Shown here: piece by piece, positions 26,486 to 35,085 of the stretch | Position numbering within the stretch: position 1 is the first letter of the stretch | Layout: each line of letters opens with the position of its first letter | DNA from: Acidimicrobiia bacterium | GTDB lineage: Bacteria; Acidobacteriota; Vicinamibacteria; Vicinamibacterales; SCN-69-37 | Assembly: GCA_016871335.1 (NCBI GenBank) | Contig: VFZF01000007.1 | Location: 1 to 64,000, forward strand | Direction: 5' to 3' | Length of the DNA: 64,000 bases | Notes under the pieces: model-generated | Seen by the model: only the letters and a program-made list of their open reading frames with translations | Told to the model about the DNA's origin: nothing | The model's database searches: none | Made by a program: the position numbers and the translations under genes

Positions 26486-27610
26486 ATGTCCACGGTCATG
26501 ATTCTTCGCACCCCCTATCCGGTTGTCTCAGCCTCCAGACTCAAAGCGAACATTCAGCGCATGCAGGCACTGGCAACCCATGCCGGCGTCCGGCTGCGAC
26601 CGCACGCCAAGACCCACAAGAGCCCGGTCATCGCCCGGATGCAGATCGAGGCAGGAGCGATCGGCATCTGCTGCGCGAAACTCGGCGAAGCCGAAATCTT
26701 TGCCGATGAGGGCATTACGGACATCCGGCTCCCTTATCCCGTTCACCCGTCAAACGCCGATCGTGTGCTCGCGTTGCTCGACCGCATCACGCTGTCGTTT
26801 ATCGTCGACGACGAGGACGTAGCGAAGGATTGGTCGTCGGTGATGAGCCGGGCCGGGAAGGTGGTGAACATCCTGGTGAAGGTGGATGTCGGATTCCACC
26901 GCTGCGGCATGGATCCGGCGGCGCCTGATCTGGTCGAGCGCATTGCGCGGATTGCGGCGCTGCCCGGACTCGCGTTCAAGGGCATTCTGAGCCATGCCGG
27001 CAATGCCTACCATGCGGGATCGCCCTATGAGCTTGCGGCCATGGTGGCGACCGAGACCGAGATCATGATCGGCCTTGCCGGGAAGCTGCGGGCTGCCGGT
27101 GTGACGGTGGAAGAGATCAGCGTCGGATCCACGCCGACGGCGGCGTTGGCACCAACGCAGCGGGGCATCACGGAGATGCGCCCTGGCAACTATGTGTTTT
27201 TTGACAGGACGCAGGTCTCGCTTGGATCCGCGACCTTTGCGAACTGTGCTCTGTTCGTCGTCGCCACGGTGGTCAGCCGGCCGGCGCCGGATCGCGTGAT
27301 TCTCGACTGCGGCAGCAAGACGTTGACCAATGATGGAGCCCGCGGCTTCACTCCCGCGCCCGGGCACGGTTTGGTGTTCATGTCGACGAACGAGGACGTG
27401 CCCGAACCGGCGATTCTTATTGAGCGGTTGTCCGAGGAGCACGCGACCTGTCGTGTGCCTGAGGATTCCCCGCTCCGGCCCGGCGACCGCGTCCGGGTGC
27501 TTCCCAACCATGCCTGTACGGTGACCAACCTCATGGATTCGCTCGTGCTGGCCCATGAGGATGGGTCCATGGGCCGGTTGCCCGTCGCTGCGCGTGGGCG
27601 AATCTGGTAG
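26486..27610 (+). CDS. D-threonine aldolase / D-serine dehydratase-like PLP enzyme
   Basis: 374 aa. Alanine-racemase-type TIM barrel with the PLP-lysine motif [11 protein letters not shown] (Lys42 or Lys45), [22 protein letters not shown] and [14 protein letters not shown]. The C-terminal domain has [10 protein letters not shown], the His-x-Cys metal site of this family. Members split D-threonine to glycine plus acetaldehyde or deaminate D-serine to pyruvate; sequence alone does not decide. It is followed 13 bp later by a microcompartment shell gene, which favours a reaction with a volatile or toxic product such as acetaldehyde (inference). No clear encapsulation peptide is seen at either end. 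Confidence 0.85.
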   Translation: MSTVMILRTPYPVVSASRLKANIQRMQALATHAGVRLRPHAKTHKSPVIARMQIEAGAIGICCAKLGEAEIFADEGITDIRLPYPVHPSNADRVLALLDRITLSFIVDDEDVAKDWSSVMSRAGKVVNILVKVDVGFHRCGMDPAAPDLVERIARIAALPGLAFKGILSHAGNAYHAGSPYELAAMVATETEIMIGLAGKLRAAGVTVEEISVGSTPTAALAPTQRGITEMRPGNYVFFDRTQVSLGSATFANCALFVVATVVSRPAPDRVILDCGSKTLTNDGARGFTPAPGHGLVFMSTNEDVPEPAILIERLSEEHATCRVPEDSPLRPGDRVRVLPNHACTVTNLMDSLVLAHEDGSMGRLPVAARGRIW

Positions 27611-27623
27611 AGTAGCAGCCGCG

Positions 27624-27917
27624 ATGACCCCCAAAACCCCACCTTCGGGTGACGCGCTCGGCATGGTCGAAACGCGCGGTCTGGTTGGCATGATCGAGGC
27701 CGCCGACGCGATGGTCAAGACAGCCAACGTGACGTTTGTCGGCTATCAGAAGGTCGATGCCGGTCTCGTCACCGCCATTGTCCGCGGCGATGTCGCGTCC
27801 GTAAAGGCCGCAACCGACGCGGGCGCCGCCGCCGCGCGCAAGGTCGGCGAACTCGTCGGCGTGCACGTCATTCCCAGGCCCGCTGACGACGTGTCGGATG
27901 TTTTCCCGATCGAGTAA
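27624..27917 (+). CDS. Bacterial microcompartment shell protein, BMC-H (EutM/PduA/CsoS1-like)
   Basis: 97 aa and a canonical single BMC domain: [20 protein letters not shown], then [37 protein letters not shown] and [13 protein letters not shown]. Such proteins form hexamers that tile the shell of metabolosomes. ATG 27624 lies 13 bp after the upstream PLP enzyme, so the two are almost surely one transcript; the upstream in-frame start lies inside that enzyme. No other shell gene (BMC-T or vertex BMC-P) occurs in the window. It could be a satellite shell component, or form a simple sheet or tube. Confidence 0.95.
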   Translation: MTPKTPPSGDALGMVETRGLVGMIEAADAMVKTANVTFVGYQKVDAGLVTAIVRGDVASVKAATDAGAAAARKVGELVGVHVIPRPADDVSDVFPIE

Positions 27918-28010
27918 CACGGTCCGCGGTCCGCAGCTTGCCCCGCCGTAGCCTTGGCGTAGGCGGGTCCGCTGGTCCGCAGTCCGCAAGTCCGAAGTCG
28001 GCAGTTGGGG
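27918..28010. repeat. GGTCCGC/CAGTCCG repeat with an inserted CCCGCC...GGCGGG palindrome
   Basis: GGTCCGCGGTCCGCAG starts just after the BMC stop. Next comes CCCGCCGTAGCCTTGG then CGTAGGCGGG, a palindrome of a kind often dispersed in related genomes. GGTCCGCTGGTCCGCAGTCC and further AGTCCG units follow. It separates the BMC gene from the next small gene and may end that transcript. Confidence 0.65.
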
Positions 28011-28060
28011 AGATTCCCGTGGAGCGGCTATCATGCGCTCCATCAACGAGTTCTGCTTTG

Positions 28061-28327
28061 ATGGACAACCTATTGATTGTCGGTGGCGTCTTGCTCTTGG
28101 TCGGCGGTCTTGCCCAGTCATGGCTCTCGCTGGGTCTCTTCCGACTTGGTCGGCAGTGGCGCGGCTCTGCGATCATCTCTGGCGGGTTCGTCCTCTGGGG
28201 TGTGGCCGTCTTGGTCGGCATCCAGTCCAGAGGTTCCTTGCTTGGTGCGGTACTTACTTGGGTTGTTGTCGTCGCAGTGTGGGGTGGTCTGTGGCTGCGG
28301 TGGCGGGAGCAAGCCCAACAACTCTGA
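28061..28327 (+). CDS. Small three-helix membrane protein, unknown function
   Basis: 88 aa with three hydrophobic segments (about residues 3-23, 37-56 and 61-80) and a charged tail WLRWREQAQQL. ATG 28061 gives a natural start to helix 1; upstream in-frame codons run through the repeat. A competing frame over the same DNA is Arg/Cys/Trp-rich and not protein-like. No family recognised. It is the first open gene after the BMC repeat region. Confidence 0.6.
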   Translation: MDNLLIVGGVLLLVGGLAQSWLSLGLFRLGRQWRGSAIISGGFVLWGVAVLVGIQSRGSLLGAVLTWVVVVAVWGGLWLRWREQAQQL

Positions 28328-28380
28328 AGACGCGCCCTAACTTGGCCTACAGTCGACGGCGACGCGTGCCATCTTGCCTG

Positions 28381-28989
28381 ATGGTCCGCGCCGAGGCAGG
28401 CGGGGCTCTGCCTGGAGTCGCTGTCACCGCAACGCTGCACACCGGTGGCGATCCCCACAGGGCAACGACCGGCAGCGACGGCACTTACGAATTCAAGGCG
28501 CTGCCGGAAGGCGACTATCAGGTCGACTTCGATCTGACAAACTTCAACGTCATTCGACGGAACGGGATTCGTGTCCGGCGTGACGCGGCGACTCATGTCG
28601 AGGTTATGATGCACATCAAGGCGATGTGCGAGTGTGTCGAGCTGGGACCTCGCGGCATCGGTCTCCAGGAGCGTGCCGGACGTGTCGTGTCCGACACGGG
28701 CCGACCTCTGCTGTATGCCCTGCTCGAAGTCAGAAGCCAGACGATCCATGAGTCGGCGTACGCCGACCGCGAGGGACTGTTCCGAGTCATGGTGCCCTCG
28801 AACGAACCATGGGTGTTGACGGCCTCGACCACCGGATTTCAGCCGGAAAGCCGACAGGTTCGAAGCGCAGATGCGGCGCCCCTGATCTCCCGGTTGCCAG
28901 CCGTCTCCTCCGCTCCATGGCGGGACCTTCAGGAATTCAGGCGCGGATGCCATTGCCTAGGCGACGTGTTTCGGCACCAGGGACGATAG
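28381..28989 (+). CDS. Carboxypeptidase-regulatory-like (CarboxypepD_reg) domain protein, probably lacking its N-terminus
   Basis: 202 aa from ATG 28381 (GTG 28366 also possible). A Cna-B/CarboxypepD_reg beta-sandwich is plain: EAGGALPGVAVTATLHTGG, SDGTYEFKALPEGDYQVDF and VTVRRDAA-like strands. A second, weaker copy runs from about residue 100 (YALLEVRSQTIHESAYADR). Such domains normally follow a signal peptide; none is found upstream, where the frame reads Arg-rich sequence. It may be a truncated remnant. The final 30 residues look less protein-like. Confidence 0.5.
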   Translation: MVRAEAGGALPGVAVTATLHTGGDPHRATTGSDGTYEFKALPEGDYQVDFDLTNFNVIRRNGIRVRRDAATHVEVMMHIKAMCECVELGPRGIGLQERAGRVVSDTGRPLLYALLEVRSQTIHESAYADREGLFRVMVPSNEPWVLTASTTGFQPESRQVRSADAAPLISRLPAVSSAPWRDLQEFRRGCHCLGDVFRHQGR

Positions 28990-29001
28990 ACCAGCACTCT
29001 C

Positions 29002-29400
29002 ATGCACCTGCTCTCCGGAATCGTCGTCGTCAGCTTCGGCCTGTATCTGATCGGCCTGGCAGCCGTGATCGTGGCCGCGCCGGCGGTCGCCGATCGGTTT
29101 CTCAACGCCTTCGCGAGTTCGGCCAGGACCCACTACACCGAGCAGGCCCTCCGTCTGTTGGTCGGCGGGGCCACCATCAACTTCGCCGGCGCGATGTGGT
29201 TCGAGGATGCCTTCCGGCTCTTCGGCTGGCTGGTCATCGTCAGCACTATCGGGTTGCTCTTGATCCCGTGGCAGTGGCACCACAGGTTCGCGTCACGCGT
29301 GATGCCGCCGATGATCGAGCGCAAGTGGCTGCTGGCGGTTGGCTCGTCGGCGCTCGGGGCGTTCGTACTCTACGCTGCCTCGCGGACCGTGATTCAATAG
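29002..29400 (+). CDS. Four-helix membrane protein, unknown function
   Basis: 132 aa, ATG start 12 bp after the preceding stop. Hydrophobic segments lie at about residues 5-30, 48-63, 72-90 and 107-127, joined by short charged loops ([26 protein letters not shown]). It is followed after 10 bp by yjbQ, so the two may be co-transcribed. No recognised family. Confidence 0.65.
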   Translation: MHLLSGIVVVSFGLYLIGLAAVIVAAPAVADRFLNAFASSARTHYTEQALRLLVGGATINFAGAMWFEDAFRLFGWLVIVSTIGLLLIPWQWHHRFASRVMPPMIERKWLLAVGSSALGAFVLYAASRTVIQ

Positions 29401-29410
29401 ACCGCACCCC

Positions 29411-29830
<420 letters not shown>

Positions 29831-29838
29831 GCGCTCCG

Positions 29839-31395
29839 TTATCGCTTCAAGCCTCGATCGAGAAACTCAATCAGGTTCCTTGTGAGCGCCACGCGATCCT
29901 GATCGCGCAGATACATCATGTGCCCTGATTCGTAGTACTTCAGCGTGATGTTGCGCTGCAGCCGCGCGGGGATGCCGAGGTGCGACATCGTGAACTCCGC
30001 CGGGAAAAACGGCGTGGCCATGTCGTAGTAGCCGTTCTCGACCTGGACCACCATGTGCGGATTGGCCACCATGGCCTGCACGAGATCACCCTGCACATTC
30101 GGGGCACTCGGAAAAAACCCGCGCCCACCGGCCTGACGCACCCAGTTCCACCGGCCACCAGCACCGTTGGTGTTGAGATAGGGACGGTCATCGCCGAACT
30201 TGAGAACCTCACGTGTGAAGTGATTGACGGCCGCCGTGTATGCGCTGCCCACGGCCGCGTTGAACGGATCGTTTTCGGCGTTTTCGGTGAGCTGATTGAC
30301 GGTATCGCCGGCAAAGCGCGCATCGATGCGCCCTGCGGTCAGCCGGCGCGTCCGCATCAACTCCGCGTTGAACTGCCCGAGCGTCGGACGCAGACTGGCG
30401 CGCTTGAGATAATCCTCGGACAACCCGGTAAACGTCGAGAGCCTCTTCGCGACGGCAGCCATCTCGGCCTCGGTCAGCGCCGAGCCTTTCATTAACGCTG
30501 CGGCATACTCGGAGGTGGCGTACCGTCTCGCATCTTCGAGCAGCTGTTCGAGAGACGACGGCTTGTTCTGCAAGACACCGTGATACCACGCCACGGCCGC
30601 ATAACTCGGCAGGTAATAGATGTACGGACGGTCGTCGCCAGGCGCAAACGTGATGGTCGACAGGTCGAGCACCATCGACAGCAGGTTGAGCCCGTTCAGG
30701 TGCACACCGCGCTGCTGCAGCAGGTTGGCCACCACCGCGCCCCGGAAGGTACCGTAGCTCTCACCAATGATGAACTTCGGCGAGTTCCAGCGTCCGTTCC
30801 GGCTGAGCCACGTGGTGATGAACTGCGTAAACGCCGTCGCATCCTCGTCCACCCCATAAAAATCCCGCTCGGCGCCGCGCCCCACAATGCGGCTGAACCC
30901 GGTCCCCATCGCATCGATGAACACCAGATCACTCCGATGCAGCATCGTCTCTTCGTTGTCGACGATCTGATAGGGTGCCGGTGGTGTGTACTGGCCGTTG
31001 ACTGTCACGACGCGCTTCGGGCCCACCGACCCCATGTGCAGCCACATCGACGCCGATCCGGGGCCACCGTTGAAGAGGAATGTGACCGGGCGGGTGCTCT
31101 TGTCCTGCACATCGCTGCGAACGTACGAGACGGAATACATCATCCCGATGGTCTCGTCGGTGGCGCTCTTGATCGCCGTGGTGCCTGCAACCGCGTTGTA
31201 GGGAATCGACTGATTCCCCAGCTTCATCGTGTGCGAGGTCGTGGACCACTCCTCAGCGGGAACCGCAGAGGGAGTCGCAGGCGCCTGCGCAGCGGCCTGG
31301 GCCTGTACCGGCGCACTTCCTCGCCAGGACGGGATGGCGACAGAGACGACGAAGGTCAGGGACGCGGCGACGACGAGTCGAAGGCGTGAGGGCAT
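29839..31395 (-). CDS. Secreted S10-family serine carboxypeptidase-like peptidase
   Basis: 518 aa. Signal peptide of about 35 residues, then LFNGGPGSASMWLHMGSVGP (oxyanion-hole motif of S10), the nucleophile serine in GESYGTFRG, an Asp region near YYDMATPFFP and the catalytic His in ESGHMMYL. These are the catalytic triad elements of serine carboxypeptidases, an alpha/beta-hydrolase family removing C-terminal residues from peptides. TAGAGT lies 7 nt before the ATG, pointing to a near-leaderless mRNA. It is followed leftward by yjbQ (convergent) and preceded by the large M14 gene on the same strand. Confidence 0.9.
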   Translation of the reverse strand: MPSRLRLVVAASLTFVVSVAIPSWRGSAPVQAQAAAQAPATPSAVPAEEWSTTSHTMKLGNQSIPYNAVAGTTAIKSATDETIGMMYSVSYVRSDVQDKSTRPVTFLFNGGPGSASMWLHMGSVGPKRVVTVNGQYTPPAPYQIVDNEETMLHRSDLVFIDAMGTGFSRIVGRGAERDFYGVDEDATAFTQFITTWLSRNGRWNSPKFIIGESYGTFRGAVVANLLQQRGVHLNGLNLLSMVLDLSTITFAPGDDRPYIYYLPSYAAVAWYHGVLQNKPSSLEQLLEDARRYATSEYAAALMKGSALTEAEMAAVAKRLSTFTGLSEDYLKRASLRPTLGQFNAELMRTRRLTAGRIDARFAGDTVNQLTENAENDPFNAAVGSAYTAAVNHFTREVLKFGDDRPYLNTNGAGGRWNWVRQAGGRGFFPSAPNVQGDLVQAMVANPHMVVQVENGYYDMATPFFPAEFTMSHLGIPARLQRNITLKYYESGHMMYLRDQDRVALTRNLIEFLDRGLKR

Positions 31396-31427
31396 GACCG
31401 ATACTCTACACCGTAGCCATGCGAGAC

Positions 31428-31472
31428 AGCCGGGCTGAAGCCCGGCTGCTCCAACCTGGGCCCGGTTGCTCC
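31428..31472. repeat. Palindrome AGCCGGGCT-GA-AGCCCGGCT plus CCCGG(C/T)TGCTCCA direct repeat
   Basis: A perfect 9-bp inverted repeat with a 2-nt centre (31428-31447) and two copies of CCCGGYTGCTCCA (31441-31453 and 31460-31472). It fills the gap between the M14 stop and the S10 start, and may act as a terminator for the M14 transcript or be a dispersed REP. Confidence 0.65.
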
Positions 31473-31476
31473 ACCC

Positions 31477-34221
31477 TCAGCGCATGATGGCGTTGAACAG
31501 CACCTTGAAGGTGCCGAAGGTCTGACCGCGCCACTGCGGGCGGAAGCCAATCAACACCACTTTGCCGTTGCCATGCTGCACTTCAACCGCAGCGGCTCTG
31601 CCACGCAGCAGTTTGTCGCCCAGCAGGTACCCTGACGCGAGCAGGTCCCCTTCATCCGCGTACGTCGCGAGCACGGCGCCCTTGAACCCGTCGAGTGTCT
31701 CAAACGCAGGGCTGCTGTTGAAGAACACGTGCCCATCGGGTGCAAAACCCGCCATGACGGGATGTGTCGTATCCACCTTCACATTCAGCAGCGACCCGGC
31801 GGCAAAAAACTCCTGCCGGCCCACGCCCTGCAGCACGTTGCGCACGGGCAGCTTCAGCTGCTCGATCGCAAACGCCGTGCTCCGGTTCATGGTCACCAGC
31901 GTGCCACCAGCGCGAACGAAGTCGTCAATCGCCTTCACCCGCGCGGCATCCTCCGCACCTGCAGCATTGGCGGCAGCGCCAGCCGGACGAAACGCCCCTT
32001 CGGTGCCAGGCGCGCCAGCCGCGCCTGCTCGCCCCCCTCGCCCCCCAGCCCCGAGCACGCCACGCGGCTCGTCGGTGATGATAATGGTGTCGAAGCGGTC
32101 ACGGAGCGGTGCACCGGTGAGATCGGCATCGGTGAGGGCGCTGAACTCGAACTCGAAACGTTCGAGCACCCAGCGCGTCCATCCTTCGTCCATGCTTGCG
32201 TTCGGGCGGAACATCGCCACCCGTGGCTTCTTCATCGTTGTCGTCGGCACATCCGAACGGCGGAGATGGACGCCGTTGACGTAGAGGCGGCGCAGGAGGT
32301 CGCTGATGCGCACGCCGTCGATGCCGCCGAGCACGTAGTGGGCGGCACGGTCCTGCGTCTCGGGCAGGTACGACACGGCGCCGCCCATCTTCCAGATCTG
32401 ATTCACGACACGGAAGGCGTTCACTTCGACGGGATTGATCGCAACGTAGGACGTCGGAGGATCGTTTTCGCGCATGGCGGGCGCAAGACCAACACTGGCC
32501 GCAGGCGGGACGATGGCGGCAGCGACCGGGTGTGAATCAAATCCGAGTCCGGGCGCGCTGTCAAATGGTGCAGCGTCGGGACCTTGCAGCGAGTTGTACG
32601 GCATGGGTGGCGCGTTGGCCGGCACCAGAGTACCAAGCGGCTTCAGGGCCTTGCGCAACTCGTCGGTCATTGGCGTGGTCAACGTCACCATGTTGACCCC
32701 CATCGCCATCGGCAGCGTCCAGCCTGCGGCGTCGTAGGGCTGCGCCGGTGCGCCGCCAGGAGTCTCACGGATGTCGGGGTACTTCTGCGGATCAAGCACC
32801 GAACGGGCGAGAGCGATGAATTCCTGGTCGGTCGGAATCACCCACGACCCCTCGGGGAATTCCCGAAGGTCGATCGTCACCGCGCGGGTGAGCTGAAACA
32901 CGCGGATGCCGCCAAACGCGAGCCGGCGCAGCAGCTCGACCGCGGCCACGGGATCGCGCTGCCAGGCGGACACGATGTAAGCGTACGGTCCCGACTTGCG
33001 ATGTTGCTCGATCTGCGTGATGCCGGCGCGCCACCGGTTCATCAGCAGGTTCTCCCTGAACCGCGCGGCGTAATCCAGCACACCCATCGAGGCGCCGTGC
33101 ATGTACGCGATGGAGTCGGCGAGACCAAACTTTCCGCCGGGCCACGGGCTCGGGTACAGACTGCGCGGTTGCAGGTCGCGGTACGCCGGTGAAAAGTCCG
33201 ACGCGGAATACTCGCGCGTGGCCGCCATGTTGGCCAGGGCGGTTTCGGTCCAGTAGGCGGCGACGTTCTTGAAGATCGGCGCGTAATCGATGTAGCCGGG
33301 ATACCACGCGTCGAACGTGCCCATGTGGGTGGCGCCGACGAGCCCGCGTTCTTCGAGGTACTGCGCCATCGCCATGCCGATGGTGTTGACCGTGCGGGAC
33401 AGGATCGGCGGCGCGTGCAACGCGATCGGTTCCGCGAAGGGCGGCAGCCAGATGCGCGTCGGGAACGGCGACGTCTGATGATGCACGTGCACGATCTGCG
33501 GCTCCCACTGCCGCCACGCCTGCTCCATGACGCGCGACTCGACCATGTTCAACATGTACGCGTCGCGGTTGTTGTCGTGCCCGACGTACTCCTGATACAG
33601 ACCGGGCATCGGCGCCCCCTCCGTGGGCGTGCCGACGTGTTTCATGTACCAGTCGGCCACCATCTGGTGCCCGTCCGGATTGATCGTCGGCCACAACATC
33701 ACGATCACGTTGTCGAGGATCCGGGCCGTATCCGCGTCAGTGCGCGTCAACAGGTCATACGCCAGCTGCAACGTGTGCTGCGGGCCGGCGACTTCAGTGG
33801 AGTGCAGTCCGCCGTCGATATGAACGATCGCCTTGCCCTCGATGGCGAGGGCGCGGGCGTCAGCGTCCGACAGCCCCTCGGGCGACGCGAGCCGTCGCGC
33901 GATCTCGCGGTGACGGTCCACCTTCGACAAGTTCGCGGCACTCGAAATCAGCGCGACGTGAAACGTCCGTCCCTGCGTGGACGTGCCCATCGGCAGCAAC
34001 GTCAGCTTGTCGCTCGCCGCATCCAGCCGCTGGAAGTACTGAATCGTCTGCTCGTAGGTCGCCAATTTGAACTCGGTGCCCGGCGCAAATCCGATCACCG
34101 ACGCCGGCGTCGGCACGGGGGCCTGCGCGACCAGCACGGCCGGCGCGAGAAGGGCGAGCGCAAACACGATGGCACGCTGAAACCCAGCGTGCCCCACGTA
34201 CGGAAATCTCTGTGCGGTCAT
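31477..34221 (-). CDS. Large secreted M14-family zinc carboxypeptidase
   Basis: 914 aa. Signal peptide (about residues 14-33), then the M14 catalytic domain: HIDGGLHSTEVAGPQ (zinc H-x-x-E), LWPTINPDGHQM, and the third ligand region HVHHQTSPFPTRIWLPP. The C-terminal half, about 450 residues, has a Gly/Ala-rich linker (GAGGRGGRAGAAG near residue 720) and a gatase-like Rossmann module. Start ATG 34221 overlaps the stop of the MerR-type regulator gene, so the peptidase is translated from the regulator's transcript. It probably digests peptides or wall fragments outside the cytoplasm. Confidence 0.88.
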   Translation of the reverse strand: MTAQRFPYVGHAGFQRAIVFALALLAPAVLVAQAPVPTPASVIGFAPGTEFKLATYEQTIQYFQRLDAASDKLTLLPMGTSTQGRTFHVALISSAANLSKVDRHREIARRLASPEGLSDADARALAIEGKAIVHIDGGLHSTEVAGPQHTLQLAYDLLTRTDADTARILDNVIVMLWPTINPDGHQMVADWYMKHVGTPTEGAPMPGLYQEYVGHDNNRDAYMLNMVESRVMEQAWRQWEPQIVHVHHQTSPFPTRIWLPPFAEPIALHAPPILSRTVNTIGMAMAQYLEERGLVGATHMGTFDAWYPGYIDYAPIFKNVAAYWTETALANMAATREYSASDFSPAYRDLQPRSLYPSPWPGGKFGLADSIAYMHGASMGVLDYAARFRENLLMNRWRAGITQIEQHRKSGPYAYIVSAWQRDPVAAVELLRRLAFGGIRVFQLTRAVTIDLREFPEGSWVIPTDQEFIALARSVLDPQKYPDIRETPGGAPAQPYDAAGWTLPMAMGVNMVTLTTPMTDELRKALKPLGTLVPANAPPMPYNSLQGPDAAPFDSAPGLGFDSHPVAAAIVPPAASVGLAPAMRENDPPTSYVAINPVEVNAFRVVNQIWKMGGAVSYLPETQDRAAHYVLGGIDGVRISDLLRRLYVNGVHLRRSDVPTTTMKKPRVAMFRPNASMDEGWTRWVLERFEFEFSALTDADLTGAPLRDRFDTIIITDEPRGVLGAGGRGGRAGAAGAPGTEGAFRPAGAAANAAGAEDAARVKAIDDFVRAGGTLVTMNRSTAFAIEQLKLPVRNVLQGVGRQEFFAAGSLLNVKVDTTHPVMAGFAPDGHVFFNSSPAFETLDGFKGAVLATYADEGDLLASGYLLGDKLLRGRAAAVEVQHGNGKVVLIGFRPQWRGQTFGTFKVLFNAIMR

Positions 34222-34694
34222 TCGGTCTCTTTCCTCTTCGGCTTCCGCGCGGCCTTGCGCTTCGCCTTTCCGTTGACGGGTTTGAGTTTCAACGCGTCGC
34301 TGCCAAGCAGCGCCTGCATCGGATCCACCAACAGATCGAACACGTGCCCTTGTCGCGTCTGCAGAAACAAGCCGTTGCCATCGGTCAGCAGCCGCAAATC
34401 CCCGGCGTCATCCAGCGTTTCGGACAGACGACGCCGGAAGTATTCGCGGAGGGAGTCCATCATCAACTTGAGCTTGGTGTTGTCGAAGCCGCGGCGACGG
34501 AGGTCGGCCAGCGCGAGCAGTTCAAGCACGTCCACCGGCGAGTACCGGCGCTCGGTGAAGCCGCCCTGCGACGTGCGGCGCGGCGCAATCGACGGCTGAA
34601 ACACGCGTGCTTCGTCCCACCACTGAAGCTGCCGGCCGGTGAGGCCGGTCAGGGCCGCCACTTCCCGGGCGGAATAGGACGTCTTGAGCTGCAT
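34218..34694 (-). CDS. MerR-family transcriptional regulator
   Basis: 158 aa. MerR-type winged helix at the N-terminus (YSAREVAALTGLTGRQLQWW, then FTERRYSPVDVLELLALADL). A C-terminal region ends in a Lys/Arg-rich tail (KAKRKAARKPKRK). No clear metal-binding Cys is present, so it is not a classical metal sensor. It overlaps the large M14 gene by 4 bp and probably controls that peptidase, and possibly itself. TACACT lies 11 nt before the ATG. Confidence 0.85.
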   Translation of the reverse strand: MQLKTSYSAREVAALTGLTGRQLQWWDEARVFQPSIAPRRTSQGGFTERRYSPVDVLELLALADLRRRGFDNTKLKLMMDSLREYFRRRLSETLDDAGDLRLLTDGNGLFLQTRQGHVFDLLVDPMQALLGSDALKLKPVNGKAKRKAARKPKRKETE

Positions 34695-34718
34695 ACCGAC
34701 AGGTAAGTGTATCGGGGA

Positions 34719-35000
34719 TTACCGGGCCGCCGCGTCCGACGCCCGGGCGCCGGCAAGGTCCTTTTCAGTGACGCCTCCCTCGCTGTGGGTGGACCAGGTG
34801 ACAGTCACCTTCCGGTAGGAAATCAGCAGGTCCGGGTGATGGTCGGCGGCCTCGGCATCAAATGCCAGCCGGGTGGCAAACGCGATGGCATCGGGGAAGG
34901 ATGCGAACTGATACGTCCGGACGATCGCCTCACCGGAGGTCGTCCACCCTGGCAGTCCGTCAAGAGCCGTTCGCAGCGCCTCCGGGGTCAGTATGGCCAC
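34719..35000 (-). CDS. phhB: Pterin-4a-carbinolamine dehydratase
   Basis: 93 aa with the family signature ADHHPDLLISYRKVTVTWST followed by HSEGGVTEKD. It dehydrates 4a-hydroxytetrahydrobiopterin during aromatic amino acid hydroxylation; in bacteria without that hydroxylase it may have a moonlighting role. Starts at GTG 35000 (VAILTPEAL). No phenylalanine hydroxylase lies in the window. It is convergent with nothing and lies between MerR and the AbgT gene, with a GGACTGC-type repeat upstream. Confidence 0.92.
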   Translation of the reverse strand: MAILTPEALRTALDGLPGWTTSGEAIVRTYQFASFPDAIAFATRLAFDAEAADHHPDLLISYRKVTVTWSTHSEGGVTEKDLAGARASDAAAR

Positions 35001-35023
35001 GGCCCAAGTCTAGCAGCAGGCCC

Positions 35024-35052
35024 CGGACCGCGGACTGCGGACTGCGGACTAG
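35024..35052. repeat. GGACTGC tandem repeat (CAGTCCG family)
   Basis: GGACCGC, GGACTGC, GGACTGC and GGACTAG occur head to tail: period 7, four units, the last diverged. The complementary unit is found at 38291-38310, 39271-39305 and around 43568-43582. It lies in the divergent gap between the pterin dehydratase and AbgT-family genes. Confidence 0.8.
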
Positions 35053-35085
35053 CTGTATGCTGTCGACCACTGAGGAGATCTCCGC

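Noticed and set aside
33325-34599. 424-codon rightward frame across the MerR and M14 genes
   Set aside because: Arg/His-rich shadow of two genes that share a clean 4-bp overlap on the other strand.
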